From Bacteroidales bacterium UBA5537 (lineage in GTDB: Bacteria; Bacteroidota; Bacteroidia; Bacteroidales; Lentimicrobiaceae): 9,571 bases of DNA. A program made the position numbers and the translations under genes. Below, piece after piece: positions 1-7,475 of this stretch (position 1 is the stretch's first letter; each line of letters opens with the position of its first letter). The stretch covers positions 19,262 through 28,832 of the forward strand of contig DINP01000086.1 in assembly GCA_002426025.1 (NCBI GenBank), read 5' to 3'. A model generated the notes under the pieces. That model did no database searches and was not told the origin of the DNA. It saw nothing but the letters and a program-made list of their open reading frames with translations.

Positions 1-2573
1 TTATAAAATGGAGTTGAAAGCATATCTGTTTCTTCATCGTAGAATGCAATAAAGAAGTTGGTGGTATCGAGCAGGGTGCCCAATTGCTCTCTGATTATCT
101 TAAAAAGCTGTTCGAGGTCGTTGGTTACAAGCACCGCATTGGAAATCTGAAAGAGCACCCTTTGTATTTTTTCAGCTTGTTTCCTTTCGGTGATATCATG
201 CCCGATTCCAACCAGCCCGCTTACCTTGCTTTTTTCATTATGCAAGGGGATTTTAGAAGTTAAAAGCCACCTGTTTTTGCCATTGGCATCGGTGTATTCA
301 ATCTCGCTGTTAATCAGAGGCCGGCCGGTTTTTATAACTTTTTTATCTTCTGTAAATCCACGCCTTCCAACATTTTCACCAAACAACTCAATATCGGTTT
401 TCCCAAGGGCTGCCGCTTCTTCTTTGATCCCAAGGAATTCCAGATCTGCACGGTTTGCAACAATTTTACGGCAATCAGTATCTTTAAAATAAATGGTATC
501 AGGCAGATGATCAATCAATGTCCTTAATAAAACCCTTTCCCGCTGAATGGCATCTTCAGCCTCTTTTCGCTTGGTAATATCAATAACAGAAATAATTCCG
601 GCAAATTTTCCCCTGTAGAGCAAGGTACTACCGCTCAGAAAAACCCACTTGTCCTGGCCATCTTTGGTACGGATTTTAAATTCGTAGGAAGGGGTTGATG
701 ACTTTCCTTTCTGACGCCGTTTGCCTCTTTCTTTAATGAGTTTACGGTAATCATCAGATGCAACCTCCCAATAAGTCATTTGATATAGCTCTTCGGCTGA
801 GTAACCGGTTATTTTTTCTCCTTCCGGATTGGTATAAACCCAATGGTCATCCTGATAGATCATAATAGCATAAGGAGCAGATTCAGCCAGTGTCCTGAAC
901 TTATCTTCACTTTCTTTCAGTGCTTCTTCAGCCCTTTTCCTGTCCGAAATATCTTCATGTTGAATAATAACATTCAACAGCTTTCCTTTTTCATCCAGAA
1001 CCGGGTAAGCTTTGTTGGCAAACCATGACTTCTTTCTCTGTTCAAGCTCAATACCCTGAGAATCAGCGGCCTCCCCGATATCAAAAAAGACTTCCCACTG
1101 TTCAACAGTATGGTTTTCAAAAACCCTTTTCAGGATTTTATCAATTCCGTTCTTCTTGATTTCTTTGTCCCTGAAGATATTATAGACCCTGCCTTCAATA
1201 TTTTCAGGAAGCACATTGAATAATTCGCACAATTTAGGATTCACCCTTAAACACCAGCCTGCAGGGTCGAGAATTTGCGTACTCGTGGCCGACTGAACAA
1301 ACATCTGTTCAAAAATTCTCCGCTGTTTTTCAAGTTCGGCTTCTGATCTTCGCCTTTCGGTTATGTCCCTGAAAAAGGACTGGTAAGTACCATCGGGCAT
1401 AGCCCTCGAATGCATCTCTATTTTGACCAGAGAATTATCTTTCCGTTTCAGATCCCTTTCAATCCTGAGCATTTGACCACGGTTCAGGATGCTATAATTG
1501 AGGGGCTTTCTTTTCATTTCGCGTTCCGTAAACAAATCACTCAAACGCATCTGAAGCAGCTCATCTTTCGAATAGCCGGTAAGCTCCGTTGATTTGCTGT
1601 TTACCATAATCAGTTCACCCTTCGAATTGCCCTGAAAAAATGCATCGGTAGCCATTTCGAGCAGCATCCTGAATTTCTCTTCATTGCTTTTCAGGGTGTC
1701 TTCCGATTTTTTGCGGTTGGTAATGTCGCGCTGCACCACAGCCATTCCAATAATCTGATTTTCAAGATTCCTGATGGGCTTAAACATGACTTCGTCAATT
1801 TGGGCTTCGACGTTAAAGCTGTTTGGACGTACAACGGAAAATTGTTCGCCCTGCATAACCCGCGCGTGATACCCCATCCATTCATCGCGCAATTCCTCAC
1901 TCACTCCCGGCATTTCAAGTATGTTCTCCCCAACTTCTATTTCGCGGCCAAAATAGGTCAGGTTTCTTTCCTGGTACCTTGCATTACTGTTAATTAAACA
2001 ATAATTCCGGTCAACAGCCCAAACCAATCCGTCAACATTATCAATTAATTCGCGTAGTCGTATTTCGCTGTTTTTCAATTCATCCTCAGCATTTTTACGT
2101 ATCGTAATGTCGTGGAAGTTAAAAACGATGGATTCAATTCCCGGTTTTGACAGCATATTGCTGATGGTGCTCTCTATCCAGTGCCATGATCCATCACGGT
2201 TTTTAAATCGATATTGAATAACCGGAACCAGCAGTGGATTTTCTATAACCTTTTCAAGCGTATCAACTACCATTGGTAAGTCATCGGGATGAGTTGAGTC
2301 ATATGGAAGAGTGATAATATCCTTATCCGAATTAAAACCAAAAATCCGCCTTGCCGTTTGGCTGATGTATTTGTAATTCCCTTCGCGGGTAATCAGTGCG
2401 ATTCCGTCCGGTGAATTTTCTATAAGTGTTTGAAAATTAACATCAACGTTTGCCGATGCAGGTGGTAACTTTTTCTTTCCCGGAAGTTTGCCGGCACTTG
2501 GTGTTTGTCCTTTTGTTTTCGATTCCTGACTACTGTTCTCTTCAACAGATATTTTCCCGTTCTTTTTCTTCAT
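1..2573 (-). CDS. Multi-PAS/GAF sensor protein, probable histidine kinase (C-terminus missing)
   Basis: An open frame of 857 codons from the ATG at 2573 reaches the left edge without a stop, so this is the N-terminal part of a longer protein. Residues 1-45 are a Lys/Ser-rich polar tail. Six PAS domains follow at about 46-160, 172-287, 298-406, 418-545, 557-667 and 680-798. Most end in the PAC-type signature seen as HDIT, RDIT or DIT followed by basic residues, and are joined by charged helical linkers such as RKRAEEALKESEDKFR. A GAF domain begins near 802 and is cut off after NFFIAFYDEETD. I see no signal peptide or membrane segment, so the visible part is probably cytoplasmic. In this family such arrays usually feed a HisKA/HATPase or other output domain. 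That module lies outside the window, so 'kinase' is inference. The ligands of the PAS domains cannot be read from sequence. The gene is divergent from the lipoprotein gene. Confidence 0.88.
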   Translation of the reverse strand, partial: MKKKNGKISVEENSSQESKTKGQTPSAGKLPGKKKLPPASANVDVNFQTLIENSPDGIALITREGNYKYISQTARRIFGFNSDKDIITLPYDSTHPDDLPMVVDTLEKVIENPLLVPVIQYRFKNRDGSWHWIESTISNMLSKPGIESIVFNFHDITIRKNAEDELKNSEIRLRELIDNVDGLVWAVDRNYCLINSNARYQERNLTYFGREIEVGENILEMPGVSEELRDEWMGYHARVMQGEQFSVVRPNSFNVEAQIDEVMFKPIRNLENQIIGMAVVQRDITNRKKSEDTLKSNEEKFRMLLEMATDAFFQGNSKGELIMVNSKSTELTGYSKDELLQMRLSDLFTEREMKRKPLNYSILNRGQMLRIERDLKRKDNSLVKIEMHSRAMPDGTYQSFFRDITERRRSEAELEKQRRIFEQMFVQSATSTQILDPAGWCLRVNPKLCELFNVLPENIEGRVYNIFRDKEIKKNGIDKILKRVFENHTVEQWEVFFDIGEAADSQGIELEQRKKSWFANKAYPVLDEKGKLLNVIIQHEDISDRKRAEEALKESEDKFRTLAESAPYAIMIYQDDHWVYTNPEGEKITGYSAEELYQMTYWEVASDDYRKLIKERGKRRQKGKSSTPSYEFKIRTKDGQDKWVFLSGSTLLYRGKFAGIISVIDITKRKEAEDAIQRERVLLRTLIDHLPDTIYFKDTDCRKIVANRADLEFLGIKEEAAALGKTDIELFGENVGRRGFTEDKKVIKTGRPLINSEIEYTDANGKNRWLLTSKIPLHNEKSKVSGLVGIGHDITERKQAEKIQRVLFQISNAVLVTNDLEQLFKIIREQLGTLLDTTNFFIAFYDEETDMLSTPFY

Positions 2574-2892
2574 TCAGATCAATTTTAAAAGGATTGGTTA
2601 GTTAAGTAAACAAACGAGTTGTACAAGTGCAATCAACTGATATTCTGTTATCTACAAATAAGAACTTTGCAAATTGAATCCTTTTTGAATTTTTAAAAGT
2701 AGTAAAAACTATTTGTTGATGAAAATTTCAGGCTGATAAATCCAATATTTCTCAGGTTTAATGAACAGTCAAAAGTGATATGATCCTTTGTATATTGCAC
2801 TTTATAGATAATTATGATGCAGAATTGCAATAAAAATCAGTCAATTCCGTATTATGGACGATATCATTATCTTTGCAGCAATATCAGAATAA
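2574..2892. other. Divergent intergenic spacer between sensor and lipoprotein genes
   Basis: This 319-bp A/T-rich spacer must hold the promoters of both flanking genes. On the plus strand a TAnnTTTG box is visible close to the lipoprotein start. On the minus strand I found no exact TAnnTTTG box for the sensor gene. Two short perfect palindromes lie on the sensor side: TTGTACAA at 2619-2626 and TTTGCAAA at 2666-2673. AGTTG (2618-2622) is also repeated inverted as CAACT (2634-2638). They could be regulator sites, but palindromes this short also occur by chance in A/T-rich DNA. No RNA gene or small ORF is supported. Confidence 0.5.
2868..2875 (+). promoter_or_regulatory. Candidate Bacteroidota -7 promoter box of the lipoprotein gene
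   Basis: The sequence TATCTTTG matches the TAnnTTTG -7 consensus of the primary sigma factor of Bacteroidota. It ends 17 bp before the ATG at 2893, so transcription would start near 2880 with a leader of roughly ten bases. No good TTG/TTTG -33 partner is seen at the expected distance, which lowers confidence. The start codon has no Shine-Dalgarno sequence, only A/T-rich bases, as is common in this phylum. Confidence 0.4.
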
Positions 2893-4356
2893 ATGAAAAG
2901 CTTAAAAAAACCTGTTTATAAAACACTGCTGTTTTTTGCAGTCATTGCTCTAATTGCTTCCTGCGCTAAGGATGAACCCATTGACCGGGATACGGGACTG
3001 AAACTTGAATTTTCGAGTGACACCGTCTTTTTTGACACTGTTTTTACAACCATTGGCACATCCACGCAGATTTTTAAGGTTTTCAACCCATCGAAAGATA
3101 AAATAGTAATCAGTTCGATAACGCTGGCAAGAGGCGATGCGTCTCCGTTTCGTTTTAACATAGATGGAATTTCATCAACAACAATCAACGATCTTGAAAT
3201 AGCCGGAAAAGACAGTGCTTTCGTTTTTGTTAAAGTTACCATTGATCCCAATCAGGCCAATACCCCCCTGGTGCAGAACGACAGCATTGTTTTTATCACC
3301 AACAGCAACAAACAGGATGTTAAGCTGATTGCCTGGGGACAAGATGCTCATTTTTACAGAAACGGGGTAATCGGCAGCGATTACGTTTTTACAGCCGACA
3401 AACCCCATGTGATTTATGGATATCTGATTGTTGATTCGCTTTTTACACTCACCATTGATCCCGGGGCAAGGATACACCTGCATAGTGGGTCAATGTTGAT
3501 CGTTTACCGGGATGCGAGTTTAAAAGTAAATGGCACCAAAGACAATCCGGTTATTTTTGAAGGTGATCGCCTCGAAGACTATTACCGTGATATTGCAGGA
3601 CAATGGGGACGTATATGGCTTTACGCCGGAAGTATAAATAATGAAATTAACTATGCCATTATCCGCAACGGCGAAGTAGGAATTCATGCCGATACAACCG
3701 GCAATTCTCCGAATCCTACGCTCAGGCTTTCAAACACCCTGATTTACAATATGAGTGGGGTTGGAATCCTTGGACAAGGAACCTCGATTGAGGCTGTTAA
3801 TACTGTAGTAGGCAATTGTGGTGCGCGTTCAGTTTCACTGAGCCTTGGAGGCCGTTACGACTTCAGGCACTGCAGCTTTGGTAATTTCTGGAACAAAACA
3901 TACCGCCGCGAACCGGCATTACTGCTTAATAACTACTACTACGATATTGACAACAATGTGCAGCTTCGGGCATTAGACAAAGCCTACTTCGGTAATTGCG
4001 TTATCTATGGCGATAAAGATGATGAAATCACCCTCGATAAGTTTCCGGAAGGAGGAACATTTAATTACAAATTCGATCATTGCCTGCTTAAAACCAAATT
4101 CGATATCAGCGATGTTTTGCTTTATACCGGGTGTATTAAAAACGAAGATCCCTGGTTTACTGATCCATACATTGCTGAATATCAGCCCGACACATTAATT
4201 TCGGCCTTGATTGATCGTGGGTCTGCCGAGGTATTAAACGATGCATTTATCAATATAAGTAAAGACTTAAACGATAATTCGAGGGTGATGGATGCCGCGC
4301 CCGATATAGGGGCTTATGAATTTCAGGAAGCAATTCTACCAAAGAAAAACCGGTGA
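2893..4356 (+). CDS. Surface-type lipoprotein with right-handed beta-helix domain
   Basis: The 487-residue protein starts with a short basic segment, a hydrophobic stretch and the lipobox IASC, giving Cys24 as the predicted lipidated residue. The next residues, AKDE, contain the Lys plus two acidic residues described as an export signal for surface lipoproteins in Bacteroidota. Residues about 40-150 look like an Ig-like/DUF1573-type beta domain (phrases such as FDTVFTTIGTSTQIFKVFNP). From about 165, and clearly from the PGARIHLHSG segment near 190, the sequence has the turn-rich Asn/Gly pattern of a right-handed parallel beta helix, including GTKDNPVIFEG and GQWGRIWLYAG. The C-terminus carries DAAPDIGAYEF (DIGAYEF at 471-477), typical of 'choice-of-anchor Q' and related beta-helix proteins. 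I see no convincing catalytic residues. Such folds often bind or cleave polysaccharides, but the substrate is unknown. It is transcribed alone and convergently with sucD. Confidence 0.85.
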   Translation: MKSLKKPVYKTLLFFAVIALIASCAKDEPIDRDTGLKLEFSSDTVFFDTVFTTIGTSTQIFKVFNPSKDKIVISSITLARGDASPFRFNIDGISSTTINDLEIAGKDSAFVFVKVTIDPNQANTPLVQNDSIVFITNSNKQDVKLIAWGQDAHFYRNGVIGSDYVFTADKPHVIYGYLIVDSLFTLTIDPGARIHLHSGSMLIVYRDASLKVNGTKDNPVIFEGDRLEDYYRDIAGQWGRIWLYAGSINNEINYAIIRNGEVGIHADTTGNSPNPTLRLSNTLIYNMSGVGILGQGTSIEAVNTVVGNCGARSVSLSLGGRYDFRHCSFGNFWNKTYRREPALLLNNYYYDIDNNVQLRALDKAYFGNCVIYGDKDDEITLDKFPEGGTFNYKFDHCLLKTKFDISDVLLYTGCIKNEDPWFTDPYIAEYQPDTLISALIDRGSAEVLNDAFINISKDLNDNSRVMDAAPDIGAYEFQEAILPKKNR

Positions 4357-4373
4357 CCGTTTCTTTATTAAAA

Positions 4374-4407
4374 ACATAAGCCTTAACTGAAAAGTTAAGG
4401 CTTATGT
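4374..4407. terminator. Perfect 15-bp hairpin with GAAA loop, shared convergent terminator
   Basis: ACATAAGCCTTAACT (4374-4388) and AGTTAAGGCTTATGT (4393-4407) are exact reverse complements around a GAAA tetraloop. The hairpin lies 17 bp past the lipoprotein stop and 19 bp past the sucD stop, between two convergent genes, so it can serve both. Read in the sucD direction the stem is followed by a short U-run (complement of the A-run 4370-4373), as in an intrinsic terminator. In the plus direction only a looser A/T-rich stretch follows, so termination of the lipoprotein transcript may be less efficient. Confidence 0.8.
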
Positions 4408-4426
4408 ATATCGTGAAATTTTAATA

Positions 4427-5299
4427 TTATTTCTTTAACAGTTTGAGCATAGCAGAACCAATCTCGGCAGGCGAATCAACCACATGTACGCCACATTCGC
4501 GGAGAATGGCTTTTTTGGCTTCTGCTGTATCGCCCTCGCCACCTACGATAGCACCGGCATGACCCATAGTGCGACCCTTTGGAGCAGTTGCACCGGCAAT
4601 AAAGCTAACAACCGGTTTGGTGCCGTGTTCTTTAATCCAGTAACCAGCCTCGGCTTCCATACCACCACCGATTTCTCCGATCATAACAATGCCTTTAGTT
4701 TCTTTATCGGCCATAAACAGTTCAACCGCATCGCGGGTGGTGGTTCCTATAATCGGGTCACCGCCAATACCAATAGCTGTGGTTTGTCCCAGGCCGGCTT
4801 TTGTCAACTGATCAACAGCTTCGTAGGTTAGGGTGCCAGATCGGCTTACAATTCCTACCACCCCTTTCTGGTGAATAAAACCCGGCATAATCCCTATTTT
4901 AGCTTCTCCTGGAGTGATTATACCCGGACAGTTCGGCCCGATAAGCCGGCTGTTTCTTCCTTTCAGGTATTCTTTGGCCATCATCATGTCTTTAACAGGA
5001 ATTCCTTCGGTAATGCAAACGATCACTTTGATGCCTGCATCGGCAGCTTCCATAATGGCATCGGCAGCAAACGCAGGTGGAACAAAAATCAGCGAAACAT
5101 CAGCACCGGTTTCTTTAACCCCTTCGGCTACAGTGTTAAAAACAGGCCGTCCAAGGTGAAACTTCCCTCCTTTTCCGGGGGTAATACCTCCCACTACATT
5201 GGTTCCGTAATCAATCATTTGCGAAGCGTGAAAAGTGCCTTCAGTTCCGGTAAATCCCTGGACGATCACTTTCGAATCTTTGTTGACAAGAATACTCAT
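4427..5299 (-). CDS. sucD: Succinyl-CoA ligase (ADP/GDP-forming) subunit alpha
   Basis: The 290-residue protein is full length for the family (E. coli SucD has 289) and aligns throughout by eye. The alpha subunit carries the CoA-binding Rossmann domain and the histidine that is transiently phosphorylated while succinyl-CoA plus NDP and phosphate are converted to succinate, CoA and NTP. Visible signatures are QGFTGTEGTFH near the N-terminus, GGITPGKGG, the IGPNCPGIITPGE segment, SRSGTLTYEA, GIGGDPI, MIGEIGG and GHAGAIV, in which His247 corresponds to the phosphohistidine. The start at 5299 gives the normal MSILV beginning. The partner beta gene sucC is not adjacent on either side, because mnmE is divergent upstream and the lipoprotein gene is convergent downstream. 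sucD is therefore a single-gene unit here. The enzyme acts in the cytoplasm, in the TCA cycle or in succinate/propionate metabolism. Confidence 0.98.
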   Translation of the reverse strand: MSILVNKDSKVIVQGFTGTEGTFHASQMIDYGTNVVGGITPGKGGKFHLGRPVFNTVAEGVKETGADVSLIFVPPAFAADAIMEAADAGIKVIVCITEGIPVKDMMMAKEYLKGRNSRLIGPNCPGIITPGEAKIGIMPGFIHQKGVVGIVSRSGTLTYEAVDQLTKAGLGQTTAIGIGGDPIIGTTTRDAVELFMADKETKGIVMIGEIGGGMEAEAGYWIKEHGTKPVVSFIAGATAPKGRTMGHAGAIVGGEGDTAEAKKAILRECGVHVVDSPAEIGSAMLKLLKK

Positions 5300-5356
5300 A
5301 AGTGTGCTGATTTGTGTTTGCGATTGCTAAATTTTACCCTAACAAGGAAAAAACGC

Positions 5357-5364
5357 TAATTTTG
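5357..5364 (+). promoter_or_regulatory. Candidate -7 promoter box for mnmE
   Basis: TAATTTTG fits TAnnTTTG exactly and lies in the 193-bp divergent spacer between sucD and mnmE. It would give mnmE a leader of roughly 120 bases. A TTTTA stretch at 5332-5336 sits where a -33 element would be but is a poor match. No equally good box was found for sucD on the other strand. A single 8-mer in A/T-rich DNA is weak evidence. Confidence 0.3.
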
Positions 5365-5492
5365 TTCAATAAAACCAGGAAAAATGATTATTTTTAATGG
5401 TTCTGAATTGCGAAAATAAAAATACAGGCAACGAATACTACCTGATATTTTCTGATTTAACAGGCTCTAAAAATAGATAAAAAATTCATCCG

Positions 5493-6896
5493 ATGAACCC
5501 GGCCTTATTCAACATCAACGATACCATTTGCGCATTGTCAACTCCGGCTGGAATGGGCGCTATTGGTGTAATCAGGCTTTCAGGCCCTGATGCTATTACA
5601 ATTTGCCGGAAATTCTTTGAACCGAAAAATGTCAAAATCAACTTCGAGAAATCGCCTTCACACACGGTTCACTTTGGCAGGTTTAACGATGGTGATGTAT
5701 TAATTGATGAGGTTTTGGTAACCATTTTCCGCAACCCGCATTCCTATACCGGGCAGGATGTGGTTGAAATTTCATGTCACGGATCGGTTTATATACAGCA
5801 AAAAATAATGGAGTTGCTGCTGATTTCCGATGCCCGACTGGCAGAGCCTGGTGAATTTACACTCCGGGCTTTCCTTAATGGGAAGTTTGATCTGTCGCAG
5901 GCCGAAGCTGTTGCGGATCTCATTGCCTCAAATTCAGAAGCATCGCACCGGCTGGCAATCAATCAGATGCGTGGTGGATTTTCGTTGAAGATTGGTGAAT
6001 TAAGAGCCAGGCTGGTTGATTTTGCTTCGCTGATCGAACTCGAACTCGATTTCAGTGAAGAGGATGTCGAGTTTGCCGATCGCTCCGAACTTTTCCGCCT
6101 GCTGGAAACAATAAAAACGGAGATTGAAAACCTGAAATCGAGTTTCAGCCTTGGCAATGTAATGAAGCATGGCATTCCGGTTGCCATAGCCGGGAAACCC
6201 AATGTGGGCAAATCGACCCTGCTGAATGCATTGCTGAATGAAGAGAAAGCAATTGTTTCAGAAATCCCCGGCACCACCCGTGATGCCATTGAAGATACCA
6301 TCAACATACATGGGGTTAATTTCCGGTTTATTGATACCGCGGGGTTAAGGCATACTGAGGACACCATTGAAAACATGGGCATTGGCCGCACCTTCGAAAA
6401 GATGAACCAGGCCGCCGTAGTGCTTTATGTTTTTGATATTACTTCAACTTCCGAAAAAGAGATTGATGCAGCCATAGCTGATATTCGTATGCAACTCGAA
6501 GACCCTGATAAAGAGATAATTCCGGTGGCAAATAAAACAGATATGCTCCTATCGTCACCGCACTCTTTCAAAAAGCTGGTAGAACTGGATACCTTGTTTG
6601 TGTCGGCCAAGCGCAATGAAAACATCAACCTGATCACAGAACGGCTGTTAAAATCGGCTCATTCAGGTGAAACCGGCGACCAGACCATCGTTTACAGCCT
6701 CCGCCACTTCGAGGCACTAACCCGTGCAGCACAAAGCATCGCCAGTATTGAAAAAGGGTTTGCCGATGGCATCCCCTCCGATCTGATCGCCATCGACATC
6801 CGCCAGGCCCTTCACCACCTGGGCTCAATTACAGGCGAAGTAACTACAGATGAGCTACTTGGAAATATTTTTGGGAAGTTTTGTATCGGGAAGTAA
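5493..6896 (+). CDS. mnmE: tRNA uridine-5-carboxymethylaminomethyl(34) synthesis GTPase MnmE
   Basis: The 467-residue protein is complete and of normal length. MnmE works with MnmG to build the cmnm5 (or nm5) group on wobble uridine 34 of certain tRNAs, using GTP hydrolysis and a folate one-carbon donor. The N-terminal TrmE folate-binding domain starts with NDTICALSTPAGMGAIGVIR. The conserved helical segment GEFTLRAFLNGKFDLSQAEA follows. The inserted G domain shows G1 GKPNVGKS (234-241), G2 GTTRD (260-264), G3 DTAG (281-284), G4 NKTD (347-350) and G5 SAK. The protein ends in the hallmark FCIGK, with Cys464 the conserved catalytic cysteine. All key residues are present, so it should be active. 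The start at 5493 lacks a Shine-Dalgarno sequence but gives a normal N-terminus. It is divergent from sucD and followed by a long non-coding stretch. No mnmG gene is in the window. Confidence 0.98.
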   Translation: MNPALFNINDTICALSTPAGMGAIGVIRLSGPDAITICRKFFEPKNVKINFEKSPSHTVHFGRFNDGDVLIDEVLVTIFRNPHSYTGQDVVEISCHGSVYIQQKIMELLLISDARLAEPGEFTLRAFLNGKFDLSQAEAVADLIASNSEASHRLAINQMRGGFSLKIGELRARLVDFASLIELELDFSEEDVEFADRSELFRLLETIKTEIENLKSSFSLGNVMKHGIPVAIAGKPNVGKSTLLNALLNEEKAIVSEIPGTTRDAIEDTINIHGVNFRFIDTAGLRHTEDTIENMGIGRTFEKMNQAAVVLYVFDITSTSEKEIDAAIADIRMQLEDPDKEIIPVANKTDMLLSSPHSFKKLVELDTLFVSAKRNENINLITERLLKSAHSGETGDQTIVYSLRHFEALTRAAQSIASIEKGFADGIPSDLIAIDIRQALHHLGSITGEVTTDELLGNIFGKFCIGK

Positions 6897-6975
6897 GCGA
6901 GGAGTGCATTTCGGGAGTCATGGCCACAGAAAAGAGAATCTTAAACATTGCCAATATCAGGGTTTACTTTACTAA

Positions 6976-7283
6976 AAATAAATGTTTGCGCCATATACAA
7001 TCACTGGTCACAACACGTAAAATCACTGGTTGTACCATATTAATTCACTGGTTGTACCATGTAAAATCAATAGCTGTACCATGTTAATTCACTGGTTGGA
7101 CCATGTAAAATCAATGGTTGTACCATGTTAATTCATTGGTTGGACCATGTAGAATCTATGGTTGTACCATGTAAAATTAATGGTTGTACCATTTTAAATT
7201 ACTGTGGCACAATATATAACCATTGGTCGCACCATCAAAAACCAATGATCACCTTATTAAAATTAGTGGTTACCATTATCATA
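6976..7283. repeat. 22-bp tandem repeat array, about fourteen units
   Basis: Head-to-tail units of 22 bp start 79 bp past the mnmE stop. The eight best units fill 7020-7195 exactly (8 x 22). Units at 6976 and 6998 on the left, and several between 7196 and 7283 on the right, are more degenerate and include small shifts. The most constant part is TGGTTGTACCA, an interrupted palindrome TGGT-N3-ACCA, flanked by an A/T-rich half beginning AATTCA or AAATCA. Hand comparison gives 18-21 identical bases of 22 between core units. There are no spacers between units and 22 is not a multiple of three, so it is neither a CRISPR nor a peptide repeat. The period is about two helical turns, so the dyads would lie on one face of the DNA. 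Function is unknown. Possibilities include a protein-binding array, a structured RNA or a minisatellite without function. Confidence 0.9.
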
Positions 7284-7340
7284 TCCCCGTTCAGCTCTGC
7301 CTGTGTCGTACTTCCCACCCCCTTCATTTTCATCCAATAA

Positions 7341-7397
7341 AATGGCTATTGACCCACGTCAATATTTGACTTTGAAATTCTGAAAATTGTAGCCATT
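7341..7397. repeat. Nested inverted repeats
   Basis: AATGGCTA (7341-7348) is repeated exactly inverted as TAGCCATT (7390-7397). Just inside the left arm, TATTGAC-CCAC-GTCAATA (7347-7364) is a perfect 7-bp hairpin that overlaps the arm by two bases. Together they could fold as an outer stem enclosing a hairpin. A run of eight T follows at 7417-7424, too far away for a standard intrinsic terminator. It may be a weak or Rho-type end for mnmE transcripts, or chance. Confidence 0.35.
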
Positions 7398-7475
7398 ATA
7401 AATTACTCACCTATAGTTTTTTTTGTTTTAGTCGCTCTTTCAGTTTGTCTAGCATACGTATCAGGTTCGATATTC

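Noticed and set aside
4871..5359. A 162-codon plus-strand ORF opposite sucD
   Set aside because: It is antisense to a fully conserved gene, and its translation has no recognisable family features.
5963..6391. A 142-codon minus-strand ORF opposite mnmE
   Set aside because: It is a shadow of the conserved mnmE coding strand, with low-complexity Ser-rich translation.
6976..7283. The regular repeats as a CRISPR array
   Set aside because: The units abut directly with no unique spacers, the repeat is only 22 bp and drifts in sequence, and no cas genes are present.
6881..7340. Plus-strand ORFs of 68 and 71 codons through the repeat array (6881-7087, 7125-7340)
   Set aside because: They arise from translating the 22-bp repeats. 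One begins out of frame inside the end of mnmE. There is no recognisable domain or start signal, and the period is not a multiple of three.
7366..7401. TTGACT followed by TATAAA as a sigma-70-like promoter
   Set aside because: The spacing is far from 17 bp, this hexamer pair is not the promoter form used by Bacteroidota, and no gene lies downstream on that strand.
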